41,577 bases of DNA from Streptomonospora alba. GTDB taxonomy: Bacteria > Actinomycetota > Actinomycetes > Streptosporangiales > Streptosporangiaceae. The stretch's first letter is position 1; each line of letters opens with the position of its first letter. Location of the stretch: NCBI RefSeq assembly GCF_000826685.1, contig NZ_JROO01000065.1, positions 1 to 41,577 on the forward strand, in the 5' to 3' direction. A program made the position numbers and the translations under genes. Under the pieces are notes generated by a model that ran no database searches, was not told the DNA's origin, and worked only from the letters and a program-made list of their open reading frames with translations. Shown here one piece after another: positions 1-7,363 of this stretch.

Positions 1-206
1 CCGGTCGCGGCGGGGGCCGCCGCAGGCCGCAACCGATCGCGACCCGTTCGGGAACCGGGGTCGGGCCCACCGCGTCCCAGCTGACACGAAGCGGTGCCAG
101 GGAAGCTCCGCGCCGTGCGCGGCGTTGGGAATGAACGCGTTCCACGTTGCCTCCGGCGGATCCGGCAGAATGTCGCGACCCGCCCCTACGGTTAGGAGAC
201 GGAGTG

Positions 207-470
207 ATGGACACCCAGAACGGCGGTGCGGTCACGATGTACACAACGCCCTGGTGCGGCTTCTGCAAGCGGTTGAAGAGCCAGCTGGGGCGCGAGGACA
301 TCGGGGTCGAAGAAGTCGACATCGAGCAGAACCCCGATGCGGCCGAATACGTCATGCGGGTCAACGGCGGCAACCAGACCGTTCCGACCGTGGTCTTCGC
401 CGACGGCTCGGCGATGACCAACCCGTCGCTGGCCCAAGTCAAGGAGAAGCTCGCGGCGTCGGTCTCGTGA
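207..470 (+). CDS. mrx1: Mycoredoxin (glutaredoxin-like thiol oxidoreductase)
   Basis: An 87-residue cytoplasmic thioredoxin-fold protein. The N-terminal beta strand runs straight into a redox motif CGFC in the context TPWCGFCKRLK. The TVPTVVF segment carries the cis-proline that shapes the thiol site, and a closing helix follows. Family knowledge: actinobacterial mycoredoxins reduce mycothiol-protein mixed disulfides, taking electrons from mycothiol. The ATG at 207 was chosen because it follows GGAG boxes at 194-204; a reading frame open from 147 has no such support. The gene sits near nudC on the opposite strand, as in the M. tuberculosis Rv3198A-nudC neighbourhood, where the gene on the far side is uvrD2. 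That gene would lie just left of this window (inference). Confidence 0.9.
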   Translation: MDTQNGGAVTMYTTPWCGFCKRLKSQLGREDIGVEEVDIEQNPDAAEYVMRVNGGNQTVPTVVFADGSAMTNPSLAQVKEKLAASVS

Positions 471-547
471 CCGACCGGCACGCCACGCCAGGCCAGGCCG
501 CCGCCCGAACGGACGGCGGCCGCCGCCCTTCACGGGGGAGTGAGGAT

Positions 548-1042
548 ATGGGGAAAGACGTGACGCCGAACACCACGTCCGGTGCGGCCGCGGAGACCGC
601 CACGCTGGGCGTGATCGAGCGGACGTCGGCGGGGTGGCGTGTGCACAACGGCGAGGAGCTGTCCGACCTGCTCAACGCCATGGTGCTCGCCGACCTGCTG
701 GCCGCCGAGGACCACCGGCGCGGATCCGCGCCCGCTCCCCCTAGGGCCTCCGACGAGGAGGACGAGTCCGCGCGCCTGCGGCTGACCGTCGCCCAGTTGG
801 AGCACGCCCTGAACACCCGGGTCGTCACCGAGCAGGCCATCGGCGTGCTCTCCGAGCGCCACGGGATGGCCCCGCGCAAGGCCTTCGAACTGCTGCGCTC
901 GGCCTCGCGCTCGCGCGGCCGCAAAGTCGCCGACATGGCCCGCGAGGTGGTGGCCAGCTGCACCAACCCGCTGACCGCCCTTCCCGGAGAACTCGCCGCC
1001 GAGGGCGCCGCGGCCCAGACCTCCGGACGCCGCGGCGACTGA
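548..1042 (+). CDS. ANTAR-domain protein, probable RNA-binding antiterminator
   Basis: A 164-residue protein. Residues about 80-137 form an ANTAR domain: a coiled N-terminal helix (LEHALNTRVVTEQAIGVL) and a three-helix bundle with the typical AIGVL, AFELLRS and VAxxV positions. The first 70 residues have no GAF, PAS or receiver domain that I recognise, so any input signal would have to come through the short N-terminal segment (GVIERTSAGWRVHNGEELSDLL) or a partner. ANTAR proteins bind dual hexaloop RNA hairpins and prevent termination. No such tandem hairpin was identified next to the gene, so targets are probably elsewhere. The start has a strong GGGGGAG Shine-Dalgarno at 535-541. The gene converges with nudC. 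Confidence 0.85.
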   Translation: MGKDVTPNTTSGAAAETATLGVIERTSAGWRVHNGEELSDLLNAMVLADLLAAEDHRRGSAPAPPRASDEEDESARLRLTVAQLEHALNTRVVTEQAIGVLSERHGMAPRKAFELLRSASRSRGRKVADMAREVVASCTNPLTALPGELAAEGAAAQTSGRRGD

Positions 1043-1056
1043 CCGGTCCCCTTCGC

Positions 1057-1088
1057 GCCCGTCCCCAGCACCCCCGCCCCCGACGGGC
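1057..1088. terminator. Weak hairpin between convergent ANTAR gene and nudC
   Basis: GCCCGTC (1057-1063) and GACGGGC (1082-1088) are complementary 7-bp arms around a C-rich 18-nt loop. They lie between two convergent stops, so a bidirectional terminator is plausible, but there is no T-run. Confidence 0.3.
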
Positions 1089-1116
1089 ACACCGCACCTG
1101 CGCAGCGCGCCCGCTG

Positions 1117-2085
1117 TCACCACTCGCCGGGCAGGCTGCCGCCGTACCAGTGCTCGATGAGCTTCCGGGCGATGGAGACCGACCCCGGAAGCAGCACCTC
1201 GCCCGATTCCGCCGCCTCGCGCAGGGCCGGGCGTGTGAACCAGCGGACGCGGGAGATCTCCTCATCGTCCGTGCGCTCCACCCGCCCCGTGGCTCGGGCG
1301 GTGTAGCCCAGCATCAGGCTGCGCGGGAACGGCCAGGGCTGCGATCCCTGGTAGACCGGGTCGGCCACGGTCACGCCGACCTCTTCGGCGACCTCGCGCA
1401 CCACGGCCTGCTCCAGCGACTCCCCCGGCTCGACGAAGCCGGCGAGCACGGAGTAGCGGCTCTCGGGCCAGCGCGGGTTGTGGCCGAGCAGGCACTCCTC
1501 GACACCGTCGACCTCGCGATGCACCAGCATGATCACCGCCGGGTCCGTGCGCGGGTAGTTCTCCGTGCCCTCCCGCGTGCACACCCGCAGGTGGCCGGCG
1601 CCGGCCGGGGCCGCCGGCGCCCCGCACGCCGGGCAGAAGCGGTGGGTGGCGTTCCAGTGGGCCAGCGCGACGGCACGGGTGAACAGGCCCGAGTCGCGGT
1701 CGCCCAGCAGTGCCCCCGCCTCGCGCAGCGACGCGGGTTCGGCGCCGGGCACCTCGGGCACCCGGGCGTCGGCACCGGCCAGGACGGCGAAGTACGCGCG
1801 GCCGGACTCGTCGACGCCCAGCAGGTAGCGCTCCCCCTCAGGCGCCTGCTCGGGCGGGGAGAACACCAGGCTCGGCCCCTCGTCGCCCTCGGTCACCAGG
1901 GCGTAGGAGCGGCGGCCCATCCGGCGGCGGTGGTCCTCGGTGCAGGGATCGCCGTCCTGGAGGACCAGCACTCGGGTGCGGGCATCGGCCCAGGCCTTCT
2001 CCAGCCATTCCTCGTCGCCGCGCCGGTGGCCGGCCGCGTCGATCGTCGCGCGGGACAGCGCTGGGGTCTCGTCGGAGGAAAGCAT
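1117..2085 (-). CDS. nudC: NAD(+) diphosphatase NudC
   Basis: A 322-residue Nudix hydrolase that cleaves NADH/NAD into NMN(H) and AMP and can remove NAD caps from RNA (family knowledge). An N-terminal domain is followed by a zinc-ribbon region with C151, C154 and C169. The fourth ligand position (172) is Glu, not Cys. The Nudix box GX5EX7REVAEEVGV spans residues 216-238, and the NADH-pyrophosphatase signature SQPWPFP follows at 248-254, which separates NudC from general Nudix proteins. The start is supported by GAGAAGGG upstream of the ATG at 2085. It is followed on the same strand, across a 137-bp gap on its upstream side, by the M20 peptidase gene. Confidence 0.93.
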   Translation of the reverse strand: MLSSDETPALSRATIDAAGHRRGDEEWLEKAWADARTRVLVLQDGDPCTEDHRRRMGRRSYALVTEGDEGPSLVFSPPEQAPEGERYLLGVDESGRAYFAVLAGADARVPEVPGAEPASLREAGALLGDRDSGLFTRAVALAHWNATHRFCPACGAPAAPAGAGHLRVCTREGTENYPRTDPAVIMLVHREVDGVEECLLGHNPRWPESRYSVLAGFVEPGESLEQAVVREVAEEVGVTVADPVYQGSQPWPFPRSLMLGYTARATGRVERTDDEEISRVRWFTRPALREAAESGEVLLPGSVSIARKLIEHWYGGSLPGEW

Positions 2086-2222
2086 CGGCCCTTCTCATCG
2101 TAGGCAGGCGGCGGGCGGGGCATGCGCCGCCGTTGCACCGCACGGGTGGAGGCGCCGCGCCGACGGTGGGCGCCGACGGCGGGCGGCGCCGGTCGGACAG
2201 CGCCGGGGACCGGGCGGGGCGC

Positions 2223-3611
2223 TCAGCCGGGCGCCGACCGGTGGGCGCCCAGCTGCTCCCACAGGTAGGCGGCGCTCTCGGCGCCCTTGAGCAGCAGGGG
2301 GATCTCGACCTTCTCGTTGGGCGCGTGGATGCGGTCCTCGTCCAGTCCCACGGCGACGAAGACCAGCGGCGCACCGAGGATCTCGGCGATGTCGGCCTCG
2401 GGACCGCTGCCGCCCTCGCGGGTGAACAGCACCTCGGTTCCGAACGCCCGCTCCATTGCCGAGCGCGCCGCGCGCACGGCGGGCGAGCCGATGTCGGAGG
2501 CGCAGGCCCGCACGCCGGGGCCGCCGAAGTCCACCTCGGCGCGCATCCCCGCAGGCACGCGGTCGGCCACGAACGCACTGACGCGCTCCTGCACGTGCGC
2601 GGGCTCCTGCCCGGGCACCAGCCGGAAACTGACCTTGGCGTGGGCGGAGTGCGGCACGATCGTCTTGGTGCCCGAGCCGGTATGGCCGCTCCACATCCCG
2701 TTGATCTCGGCGGTGGGGCGTACCCAGATGCGCTCCAGCGTGCTGTAGCCCGCCTCCCCGGAGGCAGCCGGGCTGCCGGCGGTGCGCAGCCACTCGGCCT
2801 CGTCGAAGGGGAGCTTGGCGATGAGGTCCCGCTCCTCACCGCTGATCTCGGCGACGCCGTCGTAGAAGCCCGGCACGGCGACGCGGCCCCCGTCGTCGTG
2901 CAGCGCGGAGAGCAGGTCGGCCATGGTGCGCGCCGGATTGGGGACCGCACCGCCGAAGGATCCGCTGTGCACGTCGGTCTCCGGGCCGGTGATGCTGATC
3001 TCGCAGTCGGTGAGCCCCCGCATGCCCACGCACATCGAGGGGACCTCGGCCGACCACATGGTGGTGTCGGAAACGACCACCACGTCGCAGGCCACGCGGT
3101 CGCGGTTGCTTTCGAGCAGCTCGGCGAAGTGCGGGGACCCCGACTCCTCCTCGCCCTCGATCAGCATCCGCAGCGTCACCGGCGGTGCGCTCGCCCCGGA
3201 GGCCGCGAGGGCGGCGCGCACGCCCAGCGCGTGGAAGAGCACCTGCCCCTTGTCGTCGGAGGTGCCGCGGCCGATCAGCCGGTCGCCGCGCTCCTCGGGC
3301 AGGAAGGGCTCGGTGTCCCACCCGTCGGCCGCACGCGCCGGCTGCACGTCGTGGTGGCCGTAGACGAGCACCACCGGAGCACCGGGGTCGGCGGCGGGCC
3401 ACTCGGCGAAGACGGCGGGCATGCCGCCGCTCTCCCAGATCTCGACGGTGGGGAACCCGGTCGCCGCGAGGTGGTCGCGCAACCACTCCGCCGAGCTCCG
3501 CACGTCCCCGTGATGGCCGGGATCGGCGGAGACCGAGGGGATGGCCGCCCACTCCTTGAGCGCGGCGACGAACTCGCCCCGGTGCTCCTCGACGTACCCG
3601 CGCACATCCAT
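2223..3611 (-). CDS. M20-family dipeptidase / metallopeptidase
   Basis: A 462-residue cytoplasmic zinc peptidase of the M20 (CNDP/PepV-like) type. The metal and catalytic motifs are present: GHHDVQP (His86, Asp88), GRGTSDDKG (Asp119), the Glu pair in EGEEES (152-157), an Asp in VVVSDT, and a C-terminal His in the IHAPNEK segment. A lid/dimerisation domain interrupts the catalytic domain from roughly residue 190 to 310, as in the family. The upstream open frame extends to 3737, but the ATG at 3611 has the GGAAAGGAAG ribosome site and begins the conserved protein. Likely substrates are dipeptides or small N-acyl amino acids; the exact specificity cannot be read from sequence. Confidence 0.88.
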   Translation of the reverse strand: MDVRGYVEEHRGEFVAALKEWAAIPSVSADPGHHGDVRSSAEWLRDHLAATGFPTVEIWESGGMPAVFAEWPAADPGAPVVLVYGHHDVQPARAADGWDTEPFLPEERGDRLIGRGTSDDKGQVLFHALGVRAALAASGASAPPVTLRMLIEGEEESGSPHFAELLESNRDRVACDVVVVSDTTMWSAEVPSMCVGMRGLTDCEISITGPETDVHSGSFGGAVPNPARTMADLLSALHDDGGRVAVPGFYDGVAEISGEERDLIAKLPFDEAEWLRTAGSPAASGEAGYSTLERIWVRPTAEINGMWSGHTGSGTKTIVPHSAHAKVSFRLVPGQEPAHVQERVSAFVADRVPAGMRAEVDFGGPGVRACASDIGSPAVRAARSAMERAFGTEVLFTREGGSGPEADIAEILGAPLVFVAVGLDEDRIHAPNEKVEIPLLLKGAESAAYLWEQLGAHRSAPG

Positions 3612-3721
3612 TCCCGACCGCTTCCTTTCCCTCGACTCCCTCGGCCCGCGTTCGGCGATCACCGCGCATACGAGCCTAGCCGCCGGTTCCGCCGACCGAT
3701 CGCGCCCCCGACTGGGAGGGG

Positions 3722-3753
3722 GATACCTGAGAACCACGTCGGCGCGATACCTG
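3722..3753. promoter_or_regulatory. Direct repeat GATACCTG upstream of the histidine kinase
   Basis: GATACCTG occurs at 3722-3729 and again at 3746-3753, 24 bp apart start to start, in the 255-bp divergent gap between the M20 peptidase and the histidine kinase genes. The second copy lies inside a CCACG...CGTGG inverted pair. The spacing of about two helical turns would fit a response-regulator dimer site. This is inference only. Confidence 0.3.
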
Positions 3754-3866
3754 CGTGGGACGCCCCGAGCGCGGTCGGCGTCCTAGAGTTGCGGTGAGCG
3801 CGACCGGGCGGCGGTGACGGCCGGCACGGCAGGGCTCGGTACTTCGGGTGCGACGGTGAGCGGGAG

Positions 3867-6377
3867 ATGTCCGGCGAGGAGCGGTCGACGGGGGACGCGC
3901 GGTCCCGGCGAGGCGGTTCGGCCGCCGCGGCCGGCGCCGCGCGCGATGCGCTGTGGCGGCGGCCGGCAGACGTCCCGCGGTGGCTGCCCGCAGACGGCGC
4001 CGCCGCCGACGCCCCGGTCCTCGGCGGCGTGTGCGCGGCCCTCGCGGCGCGCAGCGGCCGCCCGGCGCCCCTGGTGCGGCGGCGCTTCGCGAAGCTGGTG
4101 GCGCCCGCACTCGCCTACCCGCTGCTGTGGCTGGTGCGGCTCGCCGAGCGCCCGGACGCCGAAGGGCGCGAGCGGTTCGACGGAACCCTGTTCCTCGCCG
4201 CGGCGGCGCTGGGCACGGCCGCCGCGAGCGCCGCGCAGCTGAGCCTGCACGGCGTCCCCGCCGCCGTCTCCGCGGTCCTCGGCGTCGCGCTGGGCGCGCC
4301 GCTGCTGGCGCTGAGCACCTCGGTGCTGCTGACGTGGCGGTGGATGACGGCGGCGCTGCTGCTGACGGCGCTCATGACGGCGACCCTGCCTCCCGCCGCG
4401 CCCCCTCTTCCCGGCATACCGGTCCCCGCCGCCGCCGCGGCGCTCTACCTGCTCGTGCTCTACCTCGCGGGCACCCAGTACGCCCGTCCCGTGGCCGCGG
4501 CCGTCGGCGGGTGCGGCGCGGCGACGACGGCGGCCGCCGCGGCCGCCGGGTCGGCGCCCGCGGGAGTGTGGTCGGCGGCAGCCGCGGCCGCGGTCGTGCT
4601 GGTCGGTGACAACGTGCGGATGCGCCGCGCGCACGCCGACCAGCTGCGGACGGCGCCCGGCGGCGGACCCGGGCGATCGGCACCGCCCGTTCCCGCCGCC
4701 GACCCCGGGGGCGCCTCCACACCGCAGACCGGTCTTCCCGGCGGCGCGCGCGAGAACCGGCCCGGCGACGACGGCGGCTCCGCAGCGGCCGGCGCCGCAA
4801 GCACCGGCCCGCCGGGCCCGGCTTCAGCCGTGCGCGCTGTGGCGGACGCGCTCTGGCGCACCCCCGGCGCCCTCCCCCGGGGCCCGCTGCGGCTGGTCCA
4901 CGGCCCGCGCCGCCCGGTGCGGGGCCGTGTCGCGGCGGGCGTGTGCGCCGGGCTGGCGCGCGGGTCCCAGCCGATGACGCTCGTGCTGCGCGTCCTCTTC
5001 CCGCTGGTCTCCTTTCCCGTGGGCATCGTCGTCTACCTGCTGCTGTGGGTCGTGCTGCCCCGGGCCGACGAGGCCCCCGACGAAGACGGCGAGGCCGGGC
5101 CGGACGACGGCGGGCGCCTGCCGCCGGTGCAGCCCCGCGAGGTGACCGCGTGGTTCCTGCTGCTCGGGGTCGGCGGCGGGATCGCGGCCCTCGTCGCCGT
5201 GCAGCTGGTCCAGTTCCACCGCGTGGACACGGTGTTCTCGATCCTGCTGGGTCTTGTGGTCGGCCTGCCGTTCGCCCTGCTGCCGGTCGCTCCGCTGACG
5301 GCCTGGCGGATCATGGCGGCAGGGCTGTTCGCTGTGCTGATCGCCGTCGGCGCGAGCGCCCCGCCGAGCCACCTCGGATCCGCCTACACCACGCCCTACG
5401 AGCTGTGGCCGTGGCCGGTGGCGGCGCTCGTCGCGCTTCCGGTGGTTCTCTACGCGGTCGCCGTGAACCATCCGGGGCGGACGACCGTCGGCGTCGGCCT
5501 GGTCACCGTCGGCGCCGACATCGCCGCCGCCTCCCCCCTGGTCGGCACCCACCCCGGACAGGTCCTCTGGATCGCCGCGGTGGCCGCGGCCGTGCTGCTG
5601 TTCGGCTACAACGTGCGCAGCCGCCGGACGGCGCAGCGGCGGCTCGCCGAGGAGAGCGCCCTGCGCCGCCAGGACCGCGCCCGCCAGGCGGTGCTGGAGG
5701 AGCGCTCGCGTATCGCCCGCGAGCTGCACGACGTGGTTTCGCACCACATGTCCATGATCGCCATCCAGGCCGACGCCGCTCCCTACAAGTTCCCCGATCT
5801 GACACCGGGGCCCGCCGCCACCTTCACCACCCTCCGCGACGCCGCCCGCGACGCGCTCGCGGAGATGCGCCGCGTCGTGGGGCTGCTGCGCGAGGAGGAC
5901 GAAGCGCCCGAGGACGCGCCCCAGCCGGGCCTGGGGACACTGCCCGACCTGGTGGAGAGCGCCCGCAGGGCCGCCGTGGACGTGAGGCTGGAGGGCGGCG
6001 CCGACGCGGCTCGCGAAGCCGCCCGCGGCCTGCCCGGCGCCGTGGACGTGTCGGCGTACCGCATCGTGCAGGAGTCGGTGAGCAACGCCGGGCGGCACGC
6101 GCCGGGCGCCACGGTCGTCGTCGGCATCGAGCGCACGGCCGCGACGCTCACGGTCCGTGTCGCCAACGGACCTGCGCCCACTCCAGGAGACGCCGACGAG
6201 CGCGGAGGCGCGCCCCCCGCCGTATTCGACCGCGGCGGCCACGGGCTGGTGGGCATGCGCGAGCGCGTGGCCATGCTCGGCGGCCGGCTGCGGGCCGCGC
6301 CCACGGCGGACGGCGGATTCGACGTCGTCGCCGAGCTCCCCGTGGACGGCGGCCCAGCCGGGACCGCAGAGCACTAG
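3867..6377 (+). CDS. PspC-domain sensor histidine kinase (NarL/LiaS-type)
   Basis: An 836-residue membrane histidine kinase. It contains two PspC-like segments (about residues 49-96 and 350-400, each with a GGVCAAL/AAGVCAGLA motif and a membrane helix), separated by a multi-helix membrane region and a Pro/Gly/Ala-rich cytoplasmic linker. Further membrane helices lead to a HisKA_3 dimerisation domain with RELHDVVSHH; the phosphoacceptor is His621. The HATPase_c domain follows, with an N-box in VQESVSNAGRHA and a G-box in GGHGLVGMRERV. Kinases of this class often sense cell-envelope stress. The stop codon is 9 bp before the response-regulator start, so the two form one operon. The GGTGAG at 3855 supports the ATG at 3867. 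It is unusual to see the PspC module twice in one protein. Confidence 0.9.
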   Translation: MSGEERSTGDARSRRGGSAAAAGAARDALWRRPADVPRWLPADGAAADAPVLGGVCAALAARSGRPAPLVRRRFAKLVAPALAYPLLWLVRLAERPDAEGRERFDGTLFLAAAALGTAAASAAQLSLHGVPAAVSAVLGVALGAPLLALSTSVLLTWRWMTAALLLTALMTATLPPAAPPLPGIPVPAAAAALYLLVLYLAGTQYARPVAAAVGGCGAATTAAAAAAGSAPAGVWSAAAAAAVVLVGDNVRMRRAHADQLRTAPGGGPGRSAPPVPAADPGGASTPQTGLPGGARENRPGDDGGSAAAGAASTGPPGPASAVRAVADALWRTPGALPRGPLRLVHGPRRPVRGRVAAGVCAGLARGSQPMTLVLRVLFPLVSFPVGIVVYLLLWVVLPRADEAPDEDGEAGPDDGGRLPPVQPREVTAWFLLLGVGGGIAALVAVQLVQFHRVDTVFSILLGLVVGLPFALLPVAPLTAWRIMAAGLFAVLIAVGASAPPSHLGSAYTTPYELWPWPVAALVALPVVLYAVAVNHPGRTTVGVGLVTVGADIAAASPLVGTHPGQVLWIAAVAAAVLLFGYNVRSRRTAQRRLAEESALRRQDRARQAVLEERSRIARELHDVVSHHMSMIAIQADAAPYKFPDLTPGPAATFTTLRDAARDALAEMRRVVGLLREEDEAPEDAPQPGLGTLPDLVESARRAAVDVRLEGGADAAREAARGLPGAVDVSAYRIVQESVSNAGRHAPGATVVVGIERTAATLTVRVANGPAPTPGDADERGGAPPAVFDRGGHGLVGMRERVAMLGGRLRAAPTADGGFDVVAELPVDGGPAGTAEH

Positions 6378-6386
6378 GCTGTCGCC
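6374..6386 (+). promoter_or_regulatory. Possible internal promoter (-10) for a leaderless response-regulator mRNA
   Basis: TAGGCT at 6374-6379 overlaps the kinase stop codon and lies 7 nt before the GTG at 6387. No Shine-Dalgarno is visible there. This is the spacing expected when transcription starts at the first base of the start codon, a common actinobacterial arrangement. No clear -35 was identified. Confidence 0.35.
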
Positions 6387-7043
6387 GTGCCCATCACCGT
6401 CATCGTCGCCGACGACCAGGACATGGTCCGCGACGGCATCGCCACGCTCCTCGACGCCGCCGAGGACATCTCGGTCCTCGCCCAGGCCGCCGACGGGCAC
6501 GAGGCGGTGGCGCTGACGCGCGAACACCGACCCGACGTCGTGGTCATGGACGTGCGCATGCCCACCATGAGCGGTCTCACCGCCACCCGCGAGATCGTGG
6601 AGGGGACCGACGGCGAGGGCCCGCGCGTGCTCATGCTCACGACCTTCGACCTCGACGAGTACGTCTACGAGGCCCTGGGTGCGGGTGCCAGCGGCTTCCT
6701 TCTCAAGGACGCGCCGGTGGAGGACCTCCGCTCGGCGGTGCGCGTCGTCTCCGAGGGCGAGGCCCTGCTGGCGCCGTCGGTCACGCGCAGGCTGATCGCC
6801 GACATCGCGCGCAGCCGCCGCGAGAAGGTCCACGCGCGGCCGGAAAGCGTCGAAGCGCTGACCCCGCGCGAGGCCGACGTGCTGCGCTACATCGCACGGG
6901 GGCTGTCCAACGGCGAGATCGCCGAGGAGCTCTTCCTCGCCGAACAGACGGTGAAGACCCATGTCGGGCGGATCCTCACCAAGCTCACGCTGCGCGACCG
7001 CACCCAGGCCGTCGTGTTCGCCTACGAGAACGGCCTGGTCTAG
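6387..7043 (+). CDS. LuxR/NarL-family response regulator
   Basis: A 218-residue two-domain regulator. The receiver has the acidic pair ADD (8-10), the phosphorylated Asp55 in VVVMDVRMP, Thr85/Thr86 and Lys107 in FLLKDAP. The LuxR-type helix-turn-helix spans about residues 155-215 (LTPREADVL, GLSNGEIAEEL, TVKTHVGRI). All phosphorelay residues are intact. It lies immediately downstream of the PspC histidine kinase and is its evident partner. The start is GTG; upstream there is no good ribosome site but a TAGGCT box at 6374, so it may also be made from a leaderless transcript. The direct repeats upstream of the kinase (3722-3753) are candidate autoregulatory sites. Confidence 0.94.
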   Translation: MPITVIVADDQDMVRDGIATLLDAAEDISVLAQAADGHEAVALTREHRPDVVVMDVRMPTMSGLTATREIVEGTDGEGPRVLMLTTFDLDEYVYEALGAGASGFLLKDAPVEDLRSAVRVVSEGEALLAPSVTRRLIADIARSRREKVHARPESVEALTPREADVLRYIARGLSNGEIAEELFLAEQTVKTHVGRILTKLTLRDRTQAVVFAYENGLV

Positions 7044-7093
7044 CTGTACTGACAATGGAGGTTGGTGACAGCGCCCCCGCTGACACACGCAAA

Positions 7094-7149
7094 GAGGCCC
7101 TCCGGTAGCGGTGTGGACTGCGGAATCCGCACCCGACCGGAAGGCCCTC
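7094..7149 (+). terminator. Nested hairpin downstream of the response regulator
   Basis: The outer arms GAGGCCCTCCGGT (7094-7106) and ACCGGAAGGCCCTC (7136-7149) pair with one bulge and one mismatch. Nested inside is the perfect 13-bp palindrome TGCGGAATCCGCA (7119-7131). It lies 50 bp past the stop of the kinase/regulator operon and may be its terminator; there is no T-run. It could alternatively be a relic of a mobile-element end. Confidence 0.45.
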
Positions 7150-7203
7150 AGCACCTCACACCGCCCACGCCAACCAGCTCGGTCCGTGAGCTCGCCTGCC
7201 CCC

Positions 7204-7264
7204 GTTGATCTTGTACCTACGGTCACTGTGAGCGATCACATGTGCCCGTAGGTACAAGATCAAC
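7204..7264. repeat. 61-bp palindromic repeat, copy 1
   Basis: The arms GTTGATCTTGTACCTACGG (7204-7222) and its exact complement (7246-7264) form a perfect 19-bp stem. Pairing continues inward past one mismatch and one bulged base to TGTGA-GCGA-TCACA, giving about 28 bp of stem closed by a GNRA-type GCGA tetraloop. Copy 2 at 20955-21015 matches at 57 of 61 positions. It lies between two plus-strand genes. The origin is unknown; it is REP- or MITE-like. Confidence 0.9.
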
Positions 7265-7350
7265 GCTGGAGCGGGGCGCTGCCGCGTCACCCGCAGGGGG
7301 CAGGCGCAGATTCGCTCCGTGCGGTGACGTGCGGTCGGGAGCCCGATTTC

Positions 7351-7356
7351 TAGCGT
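7351..7356 (+). promoter_or_regulatory. Putative -10 box for a leaderless lipoprotein mRNA
   Basis: TAGCGT at 7351-7356 is followed by 7 nt and then the ATG at 7364, with no Shine-Dalgarno. This favours the second of two in-frame ATG codons as the start. A -35 is not obvious. Confidence 0.35.
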
Positions 7357-7363
7357 CATGGCC

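Larger units (their letters stand above)
7044..7363. other. 320-bp intergenic stretch holding two hairpin elements
   Basis: No gene is supported here. The stretch holds an imperfect nested hairpin (7094-7149), a 61-bp palindromic repeat (7204-7264) and a possible leaderless promoter for the next gene (TAGCGT at 7351-7356). Confidence 0.7.

Noticed and set aside
127-150. SigR-type promoter (GGGAAT at 127-132) for mycoredoxin
   Set aside because: No GTT -10 element occurs at the required 16-19 bp spacing.
7217-7250. CRP-type site in the repeat apex (TGTGA...TCACA)
   Set aside because: The half-site spacing is 4 bp, not the 6 bp of CRP sites, and the motif is explained as the tip of the repeat hairpin.
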